NCBI RefSeq assembly: GCF_037392515.1
Contig: NC_090283.1
Coordinates: 17,369,001 to 17,433,000 of the forward strand
Origin: Haliotis asinina
Taxonomy: Eukaryota; Mollusca; Gastropoda; Lepetellida; Haliotidae
Reading direction: 5' to 3'
Length of the DNA: 64,000 nt
A program made the position numbers and the translations under genes. The notes under the pieces are model-generated. The model made no database searches, was not told the origin of the DNA, and saw nothing but the letters and a program-made list of their open reading frames with translations. The stretch's first letter is position 1. Each line of letters opens with the position of its first letter. Below are positions 8,678 to 18,783 of this stretch, one piece after another.

Positions 8678-8857
8678 GTGAGTGAGTGAGTGAGTGAGTA
8701 TGGTTTTACGCCGGTTTTAGCAATGTTCCAGTAATATCGCGGCGAGGGGACACCAGAAATGGGCTTCACACACTCTACTCATGTGGGAATCGAACTTGGG
8801 TCGCCGGCTTGACGAGCGGATGCTTTGAACACAGGGCTATCCCACCACCCGGCATCA
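8678..8857 (-). mobile_element. tRNA-type SINE (family 2), best copy
   Basis: In plus-strand view it starts with a (GTGA)5-like tail, then GGTTTTACGCCGG, GCAATGTTCCAGTAATATCG, GGGGACACCAGAAATGGGCT, CATGTGGGAATCGAAC and a CCGGCTTGACGAGCGGATGC block. On the minus strand GTTCGATTCC (8795-8786) is a pol III B-box match, and a tRNA-like region precedes it. The CTCA tail is the 3' end. Confidence 0.8.
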
Positions 8858-8918
8858 CTAGACAGAAACTCCGACGATGTGTACAACTGCCGCTCAACTG
8901 TCCATATCGATACAGGCC

Positions 8919-8935
8919 GGGGGGGGGGGGGGGGG
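8919..8935. repeat. Poly-G run of 17
   Basis: Seventeen consecutive G bases, beside an imperfect CACTCA-rich stretch (8960-8982). The length is likely unstable between reads. Confidence 0.95.
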
Positions 8936-9263
8936 AGCAGTCTAGTGGTTAAAATCATCCTCACTCAATCACTCACTCAATCAGTAGTTGTACCCACAAT
9001 ACGCCGCTGAATGTCAGGGATCGTTTCCACACATGCATACAATGTTGTGAAACCTAGTTTGGCGTCAGATATGACAACCATACATTTAAACCAAATTGTA
9101 TTTTCGAAAGAAATTGATGTAAAAATGTGGTCAAGTCTCTTCGAGAAAGTTTCATCTCATTCCCAATATATATAGTATAAAGTCTCACTAGAAACATTAC
9201 CAAACGAATGTCGCCAAGAAAGTTAAAAACACAAGAAAAAAATTCCGACGTTTCATTAACGTT
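8936..9263. other. No gene seen
   Basis: AT-rich spacer. The CTCACTCAATCACTCACTCA stretch near 8960-8980 may be another decayed SINE tail. Confidence 0.5.
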
Positions 9264-9329
9264 TGTCACACTCTTTGCGTGATTTGTGACGTTACTCTAC
9301 GTGAGGTATGACGTTACTCTGCGTGAGGT
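9264..9329 (+). repeat. 22-bp ACGT minisatellite, about 3 units
   Basis: Two clear units (9286-9307, 9308-9329) containing TGACGTTACTCTACGTGAGG, preceded by a diverged one. Each unit holds two ACGT tetramers six bases apart. Related units occur in the same orientation at 12764-12850. Confidence 0.85.
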
Positions 9330-9598
9330 ATCACCCGCTGGAACAACAAGTGCATTGATGGGGTGACTGTCCGCTTGCGTTTGCAGTGATCGCGTACTTG
9401 GTTTGGTGGCGAAAGTAAAATCGTGGTGAAAAATCTAGTCACCACTTGCGAAACACGAACATTATCGTTTAAATATCAACACTTCATGAATACACAGGTT
9501 CTGGTGGTGACATATAGAACGTTTCAAGTTGCTAGGTTAAACATGAAGAAAGCAATTGTCGATTATCGGCAGAACATATCTTTTTACGTAGACAAATA
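9330..9598 (+). repeat. Left arm of a long inverted repeat
   Basis: The stretch is homologous to the reverse complement of 12481-12762. Shared blocks include GATGGGGTGACTGTCCG, TTTGCAGTGATCGCGT, TTGCGAAACACGAACA, GTCGATTATCG, CAGAACATATCTTTT and ACGTAGACAAAT. Substitutions and small indels are scattered along the arms, so they are old. Confidence 0.85.
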
Positions 9599-10360
9599 CA
9601 AATTTGGAATATGCGGTGATAGGAAATTTCTGTACACTTTTTTTAAAAAAAAGATCGAAAATATGAAATAAGTAGGGTTTGGATGTAGCAAAGTATATTC
9701 GCAGTCAGTTTCAGATTTAGCAACAGGAATGAGGGGGTTAGGTGTGGATATTGCCCTTCTATGGATGACTTTTCTGTAGTTGTCAATCATTGTGTGCAGA
9801 AACAGAGTTTTGAAAATAGAGACAATGACCATAACACTTAATAAAAACAAAGGCAGTAATTCATATTTACAAAGCGTACACGTGACAATGTATATGAAGC
9901 CAACTGGAGAGTACTAAAAAGACATTATCCATCTGCTAAAACACAAAATCTCTACCCATAGTACATAAAGCCACAGCTAGTTCCCTATGCAAACAGCGAA
10001 CCAGAGACACATGGATGTATCGCCAAAGTGTGAAAAGTGATCAGAGATGTCATTTGGCTTACATGTGCGCCATACTCCGACTTTCCATTAACATACTCAT
10101 AACTACTCACTGAGATGTGTTGTTGACCAACTGATCAGTGGTCACCACACAGACAAACATGTACACGGGGAAGGTTTCCACCATATTGAGTACATACAGT
10201 CAGTCCGTGTGTCATGTGAGACGTGGAAAGAGAATTCGTACTTTTTGTATTATTTAAACATCTCTCAATAATTTTCATAGGACGTATTCAGGGATATTTA
10301 TGGTTCCAAATATATTAATAGAATTACACGTCATTAGTATCATCAATACCGGTTTTGTGA
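9599..10360. other. No gene seen
   Basis: The interior of the inverted-repeat pair, left part. AT-rich, with no recognisable open frame. Confidence 0.5.
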
Positions 10361-10516
10361 AATTAGTCTTATGCCGCCCTTCGCGATATTCCAGCAATTT
10401 CTCGTCGAGGGACACCAGAAATGGGCTTCACTCCTTGTACATATATAGGAAATCGAACCCGGGTGATCGGCGTGAAGAGCGAACTCTTTAACTTCTAGGA
10501 TACCCATCTGCCACAG
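10361..10516 (-). mobile_element. tRNA-type SINE (family 2), diverged
   Basis: Contains GCGATATTCCAGCAATTTCT, GGGACACCAGAAATGGGCTT and a GAAATCGAACCCGGGT block. The reverse complement of the last gives a GTTCGATTTC B-box-like core. The GTGA tail is missing or eroded. The sense strand is minus. Confidence 0.75.
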
Positions 10517-11024
10517 TAATGGTGTTGATGAAAGGCTAAATTCACCCCTACGTCGGCCAGCGCCATTACTAAAGGGCCAAGCTATTAGTAACAACAATTC
10601 GTAAAAGTTGTAAAATCTTCGTTTTTGTTTCAAACAAATACAACTGTTTTTTTCACAAACCTTCTTAATAGTATTGAAAAACACATGATTTATTTCTTTA
10701 ATGTCCGATAAATTCCGTTTCAAATGGCACACATTTTATTCAAAATGGCGACATGGAAATTCAATTGTTGACACTTGCGGAAAGGTGTCAGACCTAGACT
10801 CATGCTTAGTCTCTGAATAGATAATTACAAATTTTGATGGCAACCAACAAACCTATACAGATTGAAAAGAAGCTCCAGGGTGATCTGGGATTGTGAACCT
10901 GGGGAAATCTAGACTTGCTTCATTTAGGACTTTAGCATTGCACGGAGGCTAGGATGTAAGGAAAATAATGTGGTTCACGGACTGTGAGAGTGTCAGACCA
11001 TAGGCCTGGTCAAAGTCAGCAGTA
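10517..11024. other. No gene seen
   Basis: A minus-strand open frame of 129 codons (10343-10732) covers part of this and overlaps the SINE. It has no recognisable motif and is not called. Confidence 0.5.
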
Positions 11025-11458
11025 GGTTGCTATCCACTTTATGTGAGTCAGGGTGCTGTTGGTGGACTGTGACAGAGATTTCAAGAATTCAAGCTAGTCA
11101 GCAGTCCTAGTTGATAGGCACATGATTAACGCCGCGTTGTGACACCGATTCCTTAACGCAGCAGATCTTCCAACAGAACACTTCAATGTTAACAATGTAA
11201 GGATATCCAGGAGCACCGGTCGTCGACGTTTAAAGGCAGCCGGACTATGCTGTAGGCGACATGCATTTCGTCCACTACTAACACCACGTCACAGGCAAGT
11301 GCATTTGAGATGGAGTAGCCATCACGGCCAGTGGTCTCGTGTGCTCTTCACGGATGAAAGCAGATTCAATTTGTACGTCCAAGGTGGTCGGCAGAGGACA
11401 GACAGACAAGGCATTGATTGTATCTCCTCCCCACCTCCCCTGGATACAAAACCAAGGT
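11025..11458 (+). pseudogene. Tc1/mariner transposase fragment
   Basis: A decayed cut-and-paste transposase. A first frame gives YVSQGAVGGL, a stop, then QRFQEFK, which matches the end of the N-terminal helix-turn-helix of Tc1 proteins (SxGAVxxLWxRF). Another frame (from about 11101) gives DRHMINAAL, a TGA at 11140-11142, HRFLNAADLP, then RISRSTGRRRLKAAGLCCRR, a LTPRHRQVHLRWSSHH stretch, and LFTDESRFNLYVQGGR. The Asp of TDESRF is the second catalytic residue of the DDE/D triad. The first catalytic Asp region and the C-terminal part are missing or unrecognisable, and the frame ends at a TAG near 11458. It sits between the arms of the 9330/12481 inverted repeat, but no short Tc1-type terminal repeats were seen. 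Confidence 0.8.
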
Positions 11459-12480
11459 AGCCACTTTTTAGCTTACACACAATACAAGTTGTTCACTGGC
11501 CAGAAGGCGAACATGGGTTGATGTACCCTCGATGTTTGTTTATATTCCCAATGTTAATTTTGAATTGTTTGAAGCCAGGGTACAAAAGTTTTATAGCCAT
11601 TGCTAGAATTCGCCAAGAAAACCAAATTTAGAGTTATCTCCCTTTCACCGCATTCGCAAAATGTCGGTAATTTCCGTATATCGTGCGTGATGCATTGTAA
11701 CGCGTGATAAGGAATTACTACTACGAAGTACCAAACGAGTTCGGCATTCCCAGCGCCGGGGTACATAGAAAATATTATTCACTTGTAAGCGGGGTACATT
11801 GAAAATAACAGAGAAGCGCTCAACCAATCACAAAGTGACATCTAGGACTGAAGTGTGATAATAAACATTATGATGACGCTCTTAGAAAGGTTTCTAGGCT
11901 TGTGTTGGACTGTACATTGTTTGACTCTTTATCAATGACTGCTATAGTCCGCTTGGCTCAAAAGAGGACGATGAATTGCAATCTAACTGTTAGATTGTTA
12001 AACATAGCATACTCAGTGAAACGCTGATTATAATCAAGCCATCATACTGACTCTGAGAGAATTTTGTTGGTTAACAATCTACCATATTAAAATATTCACT
12101 CAGTGCACTATCTGTTACGATGGAGGAGTTTAGAGAAAGGGTCAGCCACGTGTTCGTGAAGCACGCGCACAAGTTCTGTTATGCCGTTGGGCCGTACTGT
12201 GCCGTTATTTTTTCATTAACGTGTGCTGTGTCGTCTCAGTCCTTTTTCGCTGGTACTTCAATTTCTGATTCTATGCCCATAAAGTTTAGACCCAAAGAAC
12301 ATATTTCAGTCATCTTCACTTCCACTTGGTCCCGTGCACAAGTTTGAAAAGACTGTACGATACCAAATGAATATTATGGATTCAATAGGGCAAAGACGTC
12401 ACATATATGTGGAAAGGTGTATCATTAAAAATATCGGCTCATTGAAATGATGTAAAGTCAAACCATTAGGAAATAAACTT
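11459..12480. other. No gene called
   Basis: Contains a small pair of direct repeats (CGGGGTACAT-GAAAAT type, near 11754 and 11789) and a 75-codon plus-strand frame at 12120-12347 with a hydrophobic segment but no upstream signal that makes it convincing. A CCAATCAC block lies near 11824. Confidence 0.4.
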
Positions 12481-12762
12481 ATTTGTCTACGTGAAAAGAT
12501 ATGTTCTGTCGATAATCGACGATTTCTTCTTTAACCTTTAACCTACCACCTTGAACTTTCTATTAAATATTATAACCACCACATCCTGTGCATTCGTGAA
12601 ATGCTAATATTTCAACCATACTGTTCGTGTTTCGCAAATGGTGACCAGCTTTTTTAACACCGATCTTACATTCGCAACAAAACAAGCACGCGATCACTGC
12701 AAACACAGACGGACAGTCACCCCATCAGTGCACTCTGCAGGACAGTGGTTCCACGGGGTGGG
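12481..12762 (-). repeat. Right arm of a long inverted repeat
   Basis: Reverse-complement partner of 9330-9598. Similarity stops sharply at ATTTGTCTAC (12481-12490) on the inner side. Outward it runs through CGCGATCACTGCAAACA and GGACAGTCACCCCATCA to a CCACGGGGTG block next to the minisatellite. Confidence 0.85.
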
Positions 12763-12763
12763 T

Positions 12764-12850
12764 ATGACGTTACTCTGCGTGAGGTGTGACGTTACTCTAC
12801 ATGAGGTGTGGCGTTACTCCACGTGATGTGTGACGTTAATTTATCACGTG
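12764..12850 (+). repeat. 22-bp ACGT minisatellite, about 4 units
   Basis: Units at 12764, 12786 and 12808, plus a partial unit at 12830-12850, each with a CGTTACTC core. They run in the same direction as the left cluster although the neighbouring arms are inverted. Confidence 0.85.
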
Positions 12851-13910
12851 CAATTTATTTGAACCGACGAGACATTGAAATTGACAAAAGGGGTGAGAAA
12901 AGTAATAATGCTTCATGCTAACTGCCGTGAGTCATGAAGTGACTCAGTATGGCTCTACACCGCCTTTCCGTCTTAGAACGGAAGTGGTTGTGTTCCGCGC
13001 ATGTGAACACTCAGTCACTCAGTCGATGAATTGTTATTATGTTTACCTGGCATGTTCAACCATCCTCGAAATGAAAACAGGGTGAAGCTTACGTAAAATC
13101 CCCATCTCCACCTGACAGATTCCATCTTATGAAACACAGAATAAATGGTAGCGTTCTAATTTGAAATGCCGTAAAACCATGTTGACTCGACATTCGACAA
13201 AATTAGTTCGAGATATCCACTGCTGGTTGTATTGCCACCATGGGTTCAACGCACGTCACTGAAGTCAAATGTGGATTAAAGTAAACAGTATTTTGTCAAA
13301 TAGAGGATTTAGCGAAATATCGTTAAGGCGGGAATTACCACTAGATCATTGAACAGTTATAAAACAAGGAATGATCGGGCTGTTCAGTTAATCTTTAATC
13401 AGCTGTCGAACTCGTCAAAATGTGCAATTTATAAATTATTATTAGCCAGTGCAATCTTCAATATTATTTATGTAAATCTATTCCATATCATTATAGAAAG
13501 GGCTTATCTAAATGCAGACTTGGTTCCCATAATTTAGGAAGAGAAACTGGAAGGAATAAAAAAATAACTCTTGTAAATGGAAAATGTCAAATGTAAAATG
13601 TTCTATTCTCAGCTCACTACAGTTCCTGTTTTAGACTTTATTAAAGTGATACATAATGAATTCTTTTTGATTGAAATGTCAGCAATCAAGTTGATCTTGC
13701 TGGTGATAAAAGTAAAAGTTTGCATTAGATCACGCGATAAACAGTAGATCCTTAGGTAACATGGGTATTCGTTGGTAACATCAGTGAGTGTGTTTGAAGT
13801 TGTATGTCTTGTGGAAGGCTGTCACCTTTGGACTCGCGAACAAGGGGTAATTGTGACTGTAATGAATGCTTGTTGCATGGGTTTAGCAATTAAATCTGTC
13901 ATAGGTATGT
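12851..13910. other. No gene seen
   Basis: AT-rich spacer. A 62-codon frame at 13349-13537 shows no motif and is judged random. Confidence 0.5.
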
Positions 13911-13922
13911 CTTATGCCTAGG

Positions 13923-14186
13923 CACCCGTGAAGTTCCCGGGGTTGAATAGGCCTTCAGCAACCCATGCTTGCCATTAAAGGCGACTAGGCTTGTCGTAAG
14001 AGGCGACTAACGGGATCGGGTGGTCAGGCTCGCTGACTTGGTTCACTCCTGTCATCGGTTCCCATTTGCGCAGATCGATGTTCATATTTTTGATCACTGG
14101 ATAGTCTGGTCCAGACTCGATTATTTACAGACCGCCGCCATATGGCTGGAATATTGTTGAGTGCGGCGTAAAACTAAACTCACTCA
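13923..14186 (+). mobile_element. SINE (family 1), complete with 12-bp target duplication
   Basis: The element is bounded by identical CTTATGCCTAGG at 13911-13922 and 14187-14198, which fixes its length at 264 bp and proves retrotransposition. It begins CACCCGTGAAGTTCCCGGGG and ends GGCGTAAAACTAAACTCACT plus a short CTCA tail. GTGGTCAGGCTCGCTGACTT and CATCGGTTCCCATTTGCG in the middle resemble pol III A and B boxes about 100-130 bases from the 5' end. Confidence 0.95.
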
Positions 14187-14198
14187 CTTATGCCTAGG

Positions 14199-15285
14199 TA
14201 ACTCGTTTTTATAGTTACAACTTCTGTAAATGTCCATCTAATAGCAAATGCCATTGCAAAACATAGGTAATTATAGCAGAGTTATTACACTTCACTAAGA
14301 TGCATAATGTATTGATTGTTTTAGCTACATGTTTATATGTACCTTATGGTATATAGTATATGGTAATGGTTCAAGAGTTTTGAATATTCGTGAAGTGCTT
14401 TCTTTGAATATAAATACATGTTGAAACATTTGGTAAAAAGAATTTCAGGTGTAATGATTTTAGTTCAATTTCTATAATTCTCATAAAATATTGAACTCAC
14501 TAGTGTAAATATAGCCAGTTACGTCAGGCCACTGTTACATTTTGCAAAATATTCCATACTGTTTTAAGGCACAGTTTACACATGAACTAAGGTATTGTAA
14601 AAACAAATTCGCAACGTCGAAAAAGTATTGTCATGAGTTCAATAAATGATGAAAATCAGTGACAATTGGCGAATTCTTAACAAAACGTTACACCAAAACG
14701 CACATGTACACATGTACGATATTTACATATGCTTTTCAAGAATTTGATATGATCATCGTGCTGTTCATCTGACTGAGGTTTGCAGTTGGTTCCCTCAAGT
14801 TAGTGGAGAAATCACTCTTCAATGTGACTATGTATATAGATAACATTTAGTGAGTGTTTCTAGTGAGTCTAAACGTTTGAAGAGAAGTATATTTCCATCA
14901 GTCAAAATGACATTGCAGCTGCCAAACAGACACCGGGATAAAACAAAAAGAAAGCCTGAAACTGGTTTTAAACAATCTTTTTTGACATGTCCTATGCCTT
15001 TAGTCAAACAATTTCCAAAGTGACCGATTTTTTAATAAACCAGCTATGATTTAGTTTGACATATACATTATGTTATACTTGTTACATACAAGTACATTCT
15101 TATCTTATCTTCGACCCAAAATTTACTTTTTGGTGCATTTTCAAATTTGCTGTACTGTTTTTTCAAATTCTTTTTATTCATTTCCTTCAGTGGGTGTACA
15201 GATAGTTCCATTTTTACATGATAGCAGTCATTGTACAGCATATAAGAAAAAAGCGCTCCCAGAATGGGCATGACAGGTGTATGTT
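14199..15285. other. No gene seen
   Basis: AT-rich. It lies 3' (on the minus strand) of the LINE remnant, so part of it may be that element's decayed 3' untranslated region. A 67-codon minus frame at 15068-15271 could belong to it but has no motif. Confidence 0.45.
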
Positions 15286-15289
15286 TACG

Positions 15290-16190
15290 TTATATAACAC
15301 GTTGCAACGGTTTTTAATTAGAATGAAATTTAGACATGCCATTGTATTTGTATGCGGTAATTCTTTCTACTTTGTACACGTCCTTGGCGATGTTAACAAA
15401 GCAATCAATGGACATGTTTTTTTTTTCTGTTTCATACTTAAAATATGAATATAGGTTTGGCCAGCAGGATGATGTGTGTTACCAGTAGATGAACTGTACT
15501 GTTGCAATAGAGAATGTCTTGATCAGAAATGGGAATATCACATTGTGTAGGATTAATAAGGTTTTCAACCTTTCTCCAGAATTGCTGTACACGATTACAT
15601 TTTATGAATACATGTTGGGGGCTTCCTGGCTGTGGTTAACAAAAAGAGCAAATATTTGTGTCAATTATCTTCATTTGCACACTCACTCATTTCTAGTATA
15701 CATTACTAAGTATATAAATTTATACAGAAAGCTTTTAACCTTTGTACTTTTTTATAATTATATAATTAAACAATACGTTCCATGAAATGTCTGTGTTTAG
15801 TTTATTCTGCCACTTCCGACAACCTGTTGGTAGAGTATCACATTAGTTTGTCATAGAAAATTCTACATCCTTTAATTTTGACAGAGTAGGTCTAAAAGTA
15901 CAGTGAGAGGTTTTGTGTACCTACATTAGGAGAAAAAAGAGTATTTTTCCAGAATTTGAGAATGTTTACAATGTCTTTGATGTACTCTATCATTGTACCT
16001 TTCATGCAGTATTCTTTAAAAATTAAGAAAAGAAAAGACCAAAAACAAATCACCCCACATATCTCTTACTGTATTGGACACCTTTGTTAAACCAACACTC
16101 CATCAAGATGTTACTGTTATTATTAAACTGGTGATTCAGCCACATAGGTTCAGTCAGGACATCTTAAAATTTGTTGTAATTGTTGTCTAA
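15290..16190 (-). pseudogene. Non-LTR retrotransposon (LINE) ORF2 C-terminal region
   Basis: Read on the minus strand with several frame changes and stops. In order: EPMWLNHQFNN (about 16151-16120), ECWFNKGVQYSKRY, IEYIKDIVNILKFWK, a GCRIFYDKL segment, KWQNKLNTDISWNVLF, then MKIIDTNICSFC (CSFC at 15650-15639), QHVFIKCNRVQQFWRKV (FW at 15582-15577) and HIILLAKPIFIF. This matches the layout of the region after the reverse transcriptase in many molluscan LINEs: PLWxN, WxxxGI-Y-D, W-x-KW, TN-C-xFC, ET-x-HLF-xC-xxV-xxFW, and ILLAK-xYI. The cysteine/histidine cluster is the zinc-knuckle-like C-terminal motif. The palm domain with the catalytic YxDD lies outside what I can recognise. The copy is 5' truncated or decayed and inactive. 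Confidence 0.7.
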
Positions 16191-16544
16191 GACGCATATG
16201 TTTTGTGAAAAGAGCATTTATTGGTGCTGTCTCGCGTACATCAAAAAAGGCACCAAAATGCTCCATTTTCGTAAAGCCTTAAAATATTAGACAAAAAGAA
16301 ATTACGATATGTTCTCCGAGTTTCTATAGTCATTAACGTATAATGCATGCCGAAAAAACCCCAGTTAATTTGAATGCCATGCGACGAACAATACATCTAA
16401 TCACAGGATAAACACGATGTTGATAGTTGTAATTCGGAAACTACGCCTTCAACTTGCTTCACTGATTCACCAACTTATCACTTTTAGAGATTAGTGATGG
16501 CAACTGATTTTCATAAGAAGGAACTATGTTGACTTTACATTGAT
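16191..16544. other. No separate gene seen
   Basis: A further decayed part of the LINE may extend to about 16270 (minus-strand NALFTKHMRLRQQLQ resembles its upstream linker). The rest is featureless. Confidence 0.4.
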
Positions 16545-16960
16545 CCTGTTTTTTACACCTGGTACCGTGCTGTGTTTCAGGCTTTGCCACCACAGCCTCC
16601 ACAGCCTCTACCCAGGCTTCCTGTACATCAGGAAGTGGAAGTACGGGAAGTCCAGCCGCTTTTCGAATCAATGTGAACAATATCTTTGCTCTTGGGGATC
16701 TTCCTTGTACTGGACAGGTAAGCCAAGGTCTAAAGTTTTCCTCTCTATAGCCTTGGTGCAGTGGAAGAAACCCCAAATGATGTTTGCTGGTGGGGAACTC
16801 CATCTCTACTGCGCGAATGGCCGCCATCTCGACCTTTGTCTGCACCGTAGCTGGTAACAAGGGTCGGCAGAGAATCTGCTGCATCTCTGTCTTCAGAACG
16901 GTCTTTCAAGAAGTCTCCAGTAGTGGCACATTCCGTCGGCATTTCTTGATGACGTATCTC
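16545..16960 (-). pseudogene. Second MULE transposase fragment, decayed
   Basis: On the minus strand one frame gives KVEMAAIRAVEMEFP (expected TDFE-x-AAI-xA; the catalytic Asp codon is lost). A second frame continues with IWGFFHCTKAIERKTLDLGL and PVQYKEDP, matching the GCxFHxxQAIxRKxxxLGL block of MULE transposases. The first frame resumes with LFTLIRKAAGLPVLPLPDVQ and EAWVEAVEAVV, matching the LAALPFLPxxDVxEAW block that follows. At least two frameshifts are needed. It differs from the copy at 1001-2536 in sequence, so it is probably a different MULE lineage. The family-1 SINE at 17001 lies just beyond its upstream side. Confidence 0.65.
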
Positions 16961-17000
16961 CAGTGTGTGGTCTGGCTTCTGGTTCTATTCAAAAACGTAG

Positions 17001-17269
17001 TGAGTGAGTGAGTTTAGTTTTACGCCGCACTCAGCAATATTCCAGCCATATGGCGGCGGTCTGTAAATAATCGAGTCTGGACCAGACAATCCAGTGATCA
17101 ACAGTACGAGCATCGATCTGCGCAATTGGGAACCGATGACATGTGTCAACCAAGTCAGCGAGCCTGACCACCCGATCCCGTTAGTCGCCTCTTACGACAA
17201 GCATAGTCACCTTTTATGGCAAGCATGGGTTGGTGAAGGCCTATTCTACCCCGGGACCTTCACGGGTCC
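17001..17269 (-). mobile_element. SINE (family 1), complete, with target duplication
   Basis: Flanked by TCAAAAACGTAG (16989-17000) and TCAAAAAAGTAG (17270-17281), a 12-bp target-site duplication with one mismatch. In plus-strand view it starts with the GTGA tail, then TTTTACGCCGCACTCAGC and GGACCAGACAATCCAGTGAT, and it ends CGGGACCTTCACGGG. The element's own strand is minus. It inserted next to the MULE fragment. Confidence 0.93.
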
Positions 17270-17281
17270 TCAAAAAAGTAG

Positions 17282-17392
17282 ATTAAACCATCAATATATA
17301 CCTCTTGGGTTCCTTTCCTAAACTAAATGAATTTAACAAATTTAGTTAAAACTTATTTATTACGAACTTCCTGTATGCCATGTAGCTGAACA
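17282..17392. other. Short spacer, nothing seen
   Basis: AT-rich sequence between the SINE and the 40-bp minisatellite. Confidence 0.6.
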
Positions 17393-17911
17393 GTTTTCCT
17401 GCTAACCTTCCAAGTCAACCAGTCACGTCCACGTTTTCCTGCGAACCTTCCAAGTCAACCAGTCACGTCCACGTTTTCCTGCTAACCTTCCAAGTCAACC
17501 AGTCACGTCCACGTTTTCCTGCTAACCTTCCAAGTCAACCAGTCACGTCCACGTTTTCCTGCGAACCTTCCAAGTCAACCAGTCACGTCCACGTTTTCCT
17601 GCTAACCTTCCAAGTCAACCAGTCACGTCCACGTTTTCCTGCTAACCTTCCAAGTCAACCAGTCACGTCCACGTTTTCCTGCTAACCTTCCAAGTCAACC
17701 AGTCACGTCCACGTTTTCCTGCTAACCTTCCAAGTCAACCAGTCACGTCCACGTTTTCCTGCTAACCTTCCAAGTCAACCAGTCACGTCCACGTTTTCCT
17801 GCGAACCTTCCAAGTCAACCAGTCACGTCCACGTTTTCCTGCTAACCTTCCAAGTCAACCAGTCACGTCCACGTTTTCCTGCTAACCTTCCAAGTCAACC
17901 AGTCACGTCCA
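17393..17911. repeat. 40-bp minisatellite, 13 units
   Basis: Thirteen head-to-tail 40-bp units (first at 17393, then every 40 bases) with core CCAAGTCAACCAGTCACGTC. All are identical except for one position in GCTAACC/GCGAACC. The G form is in units 2, 5 and 11 and the T form in the other ten. No length variation was seen. Confidence 0.97.
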
Positions 17912-18783
17912 TGCGGCTCCCCGGCCAATAGTTACGGCTGCCTGAACATAGAATGTGGCTCTCCCGGGTATGCTGTTAAAACATGCTTAGTGATTCAAAC
18001 CTGTTACCGCCTTTAACAAAACAAGACGTTTCCCACGTGACAAACCTAACCCGGGTCATACGAGATTTCAAATGTATTGAAATGCATGTCCTGCAGTGAC
18101 CTGCACAGCATTTACACATGCTGGAAACCAATGACAACAATGGCCCGATTTACACACCTGTGAAATACACGTAAATGCAGTGTTGACTGTTCGTTTATTT
18201 TAACACCACTTTGAATGTATGTAAATGTGACAGCCATGTGATACGTAGATTTCAAACGCTGTTCATATGGCCGTATATTTTCGAACATTAGTACCTTTGG
18301 GCAATATAGCCATTTTGTTGGTGCAAGAGGTCACTTACATGTGTTATGGACAAAGAAGATTGGTTCAGTGTCAGTTAAAGTGGGGGCACTTTTTGACCGG
18401 TTACGGTAATCCATTAATTGATTAACCTATGGGAAATGTGAGCTCTACGCACTGGACGACACACCACCATGATTGTTGTATCTCAATATTTACATCATAA
18501 CTTGTTCGAGATCAGGGCTTTAAAGTACATGATCTAGAAGCCTTTTACCTCAACAAAAAACGTCAACTCTCACTATCAAGCTGTGTATTTGCTGTTAATC
18601 GCTTTGAGAAAATTTTCTTTTAATCATTCAAATGCACTCTCAGTTTTGGAGAACATACCTTGCATAAGTAGTGACTTACTTGATTGGTAGTTCGCACGTA
18701 AGCTCCTATTGACAACCAATCAGTGAAATATCGTTTCTCGACGATGTGTTAACTTTGACTATTGTTCTTTTAATCCAAACAGA
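17912..18783. other. No gene seen; spacer between two satellites
   Basis: About 870 bp without recognisable repeat or coding sequence. It is not part of either tandem array. Confidence 0.55.

Noticed and set aside
8786..8795. A B-box-like GTTCGATTCC that could mark a tRNA gene
   Set aside because: The surrounding sequence does not fold into a cloverleaf by eye and matches other SINE copies, so it is a SINE promoter.
10343..10732. A 129-codon minus-strand open frame
   Set aside because: It runs through a SINE remnant and unrelated flank, so it is not a conserved coding unit.
11339..11521. A 60-codon plus-strand frame near the Tc1 fragment
   Set aside because: It is out of frame with the TDESRF-containing transposase reading and has no motif of its own.
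12120..12347. A 75-codon plus-strand frame with a hydrophobic segment, possibly a first exon
   Set aside because: No recognisable homologue, no convincing donor site and no signal-peptide start. The evidence is too weak to call a gene.
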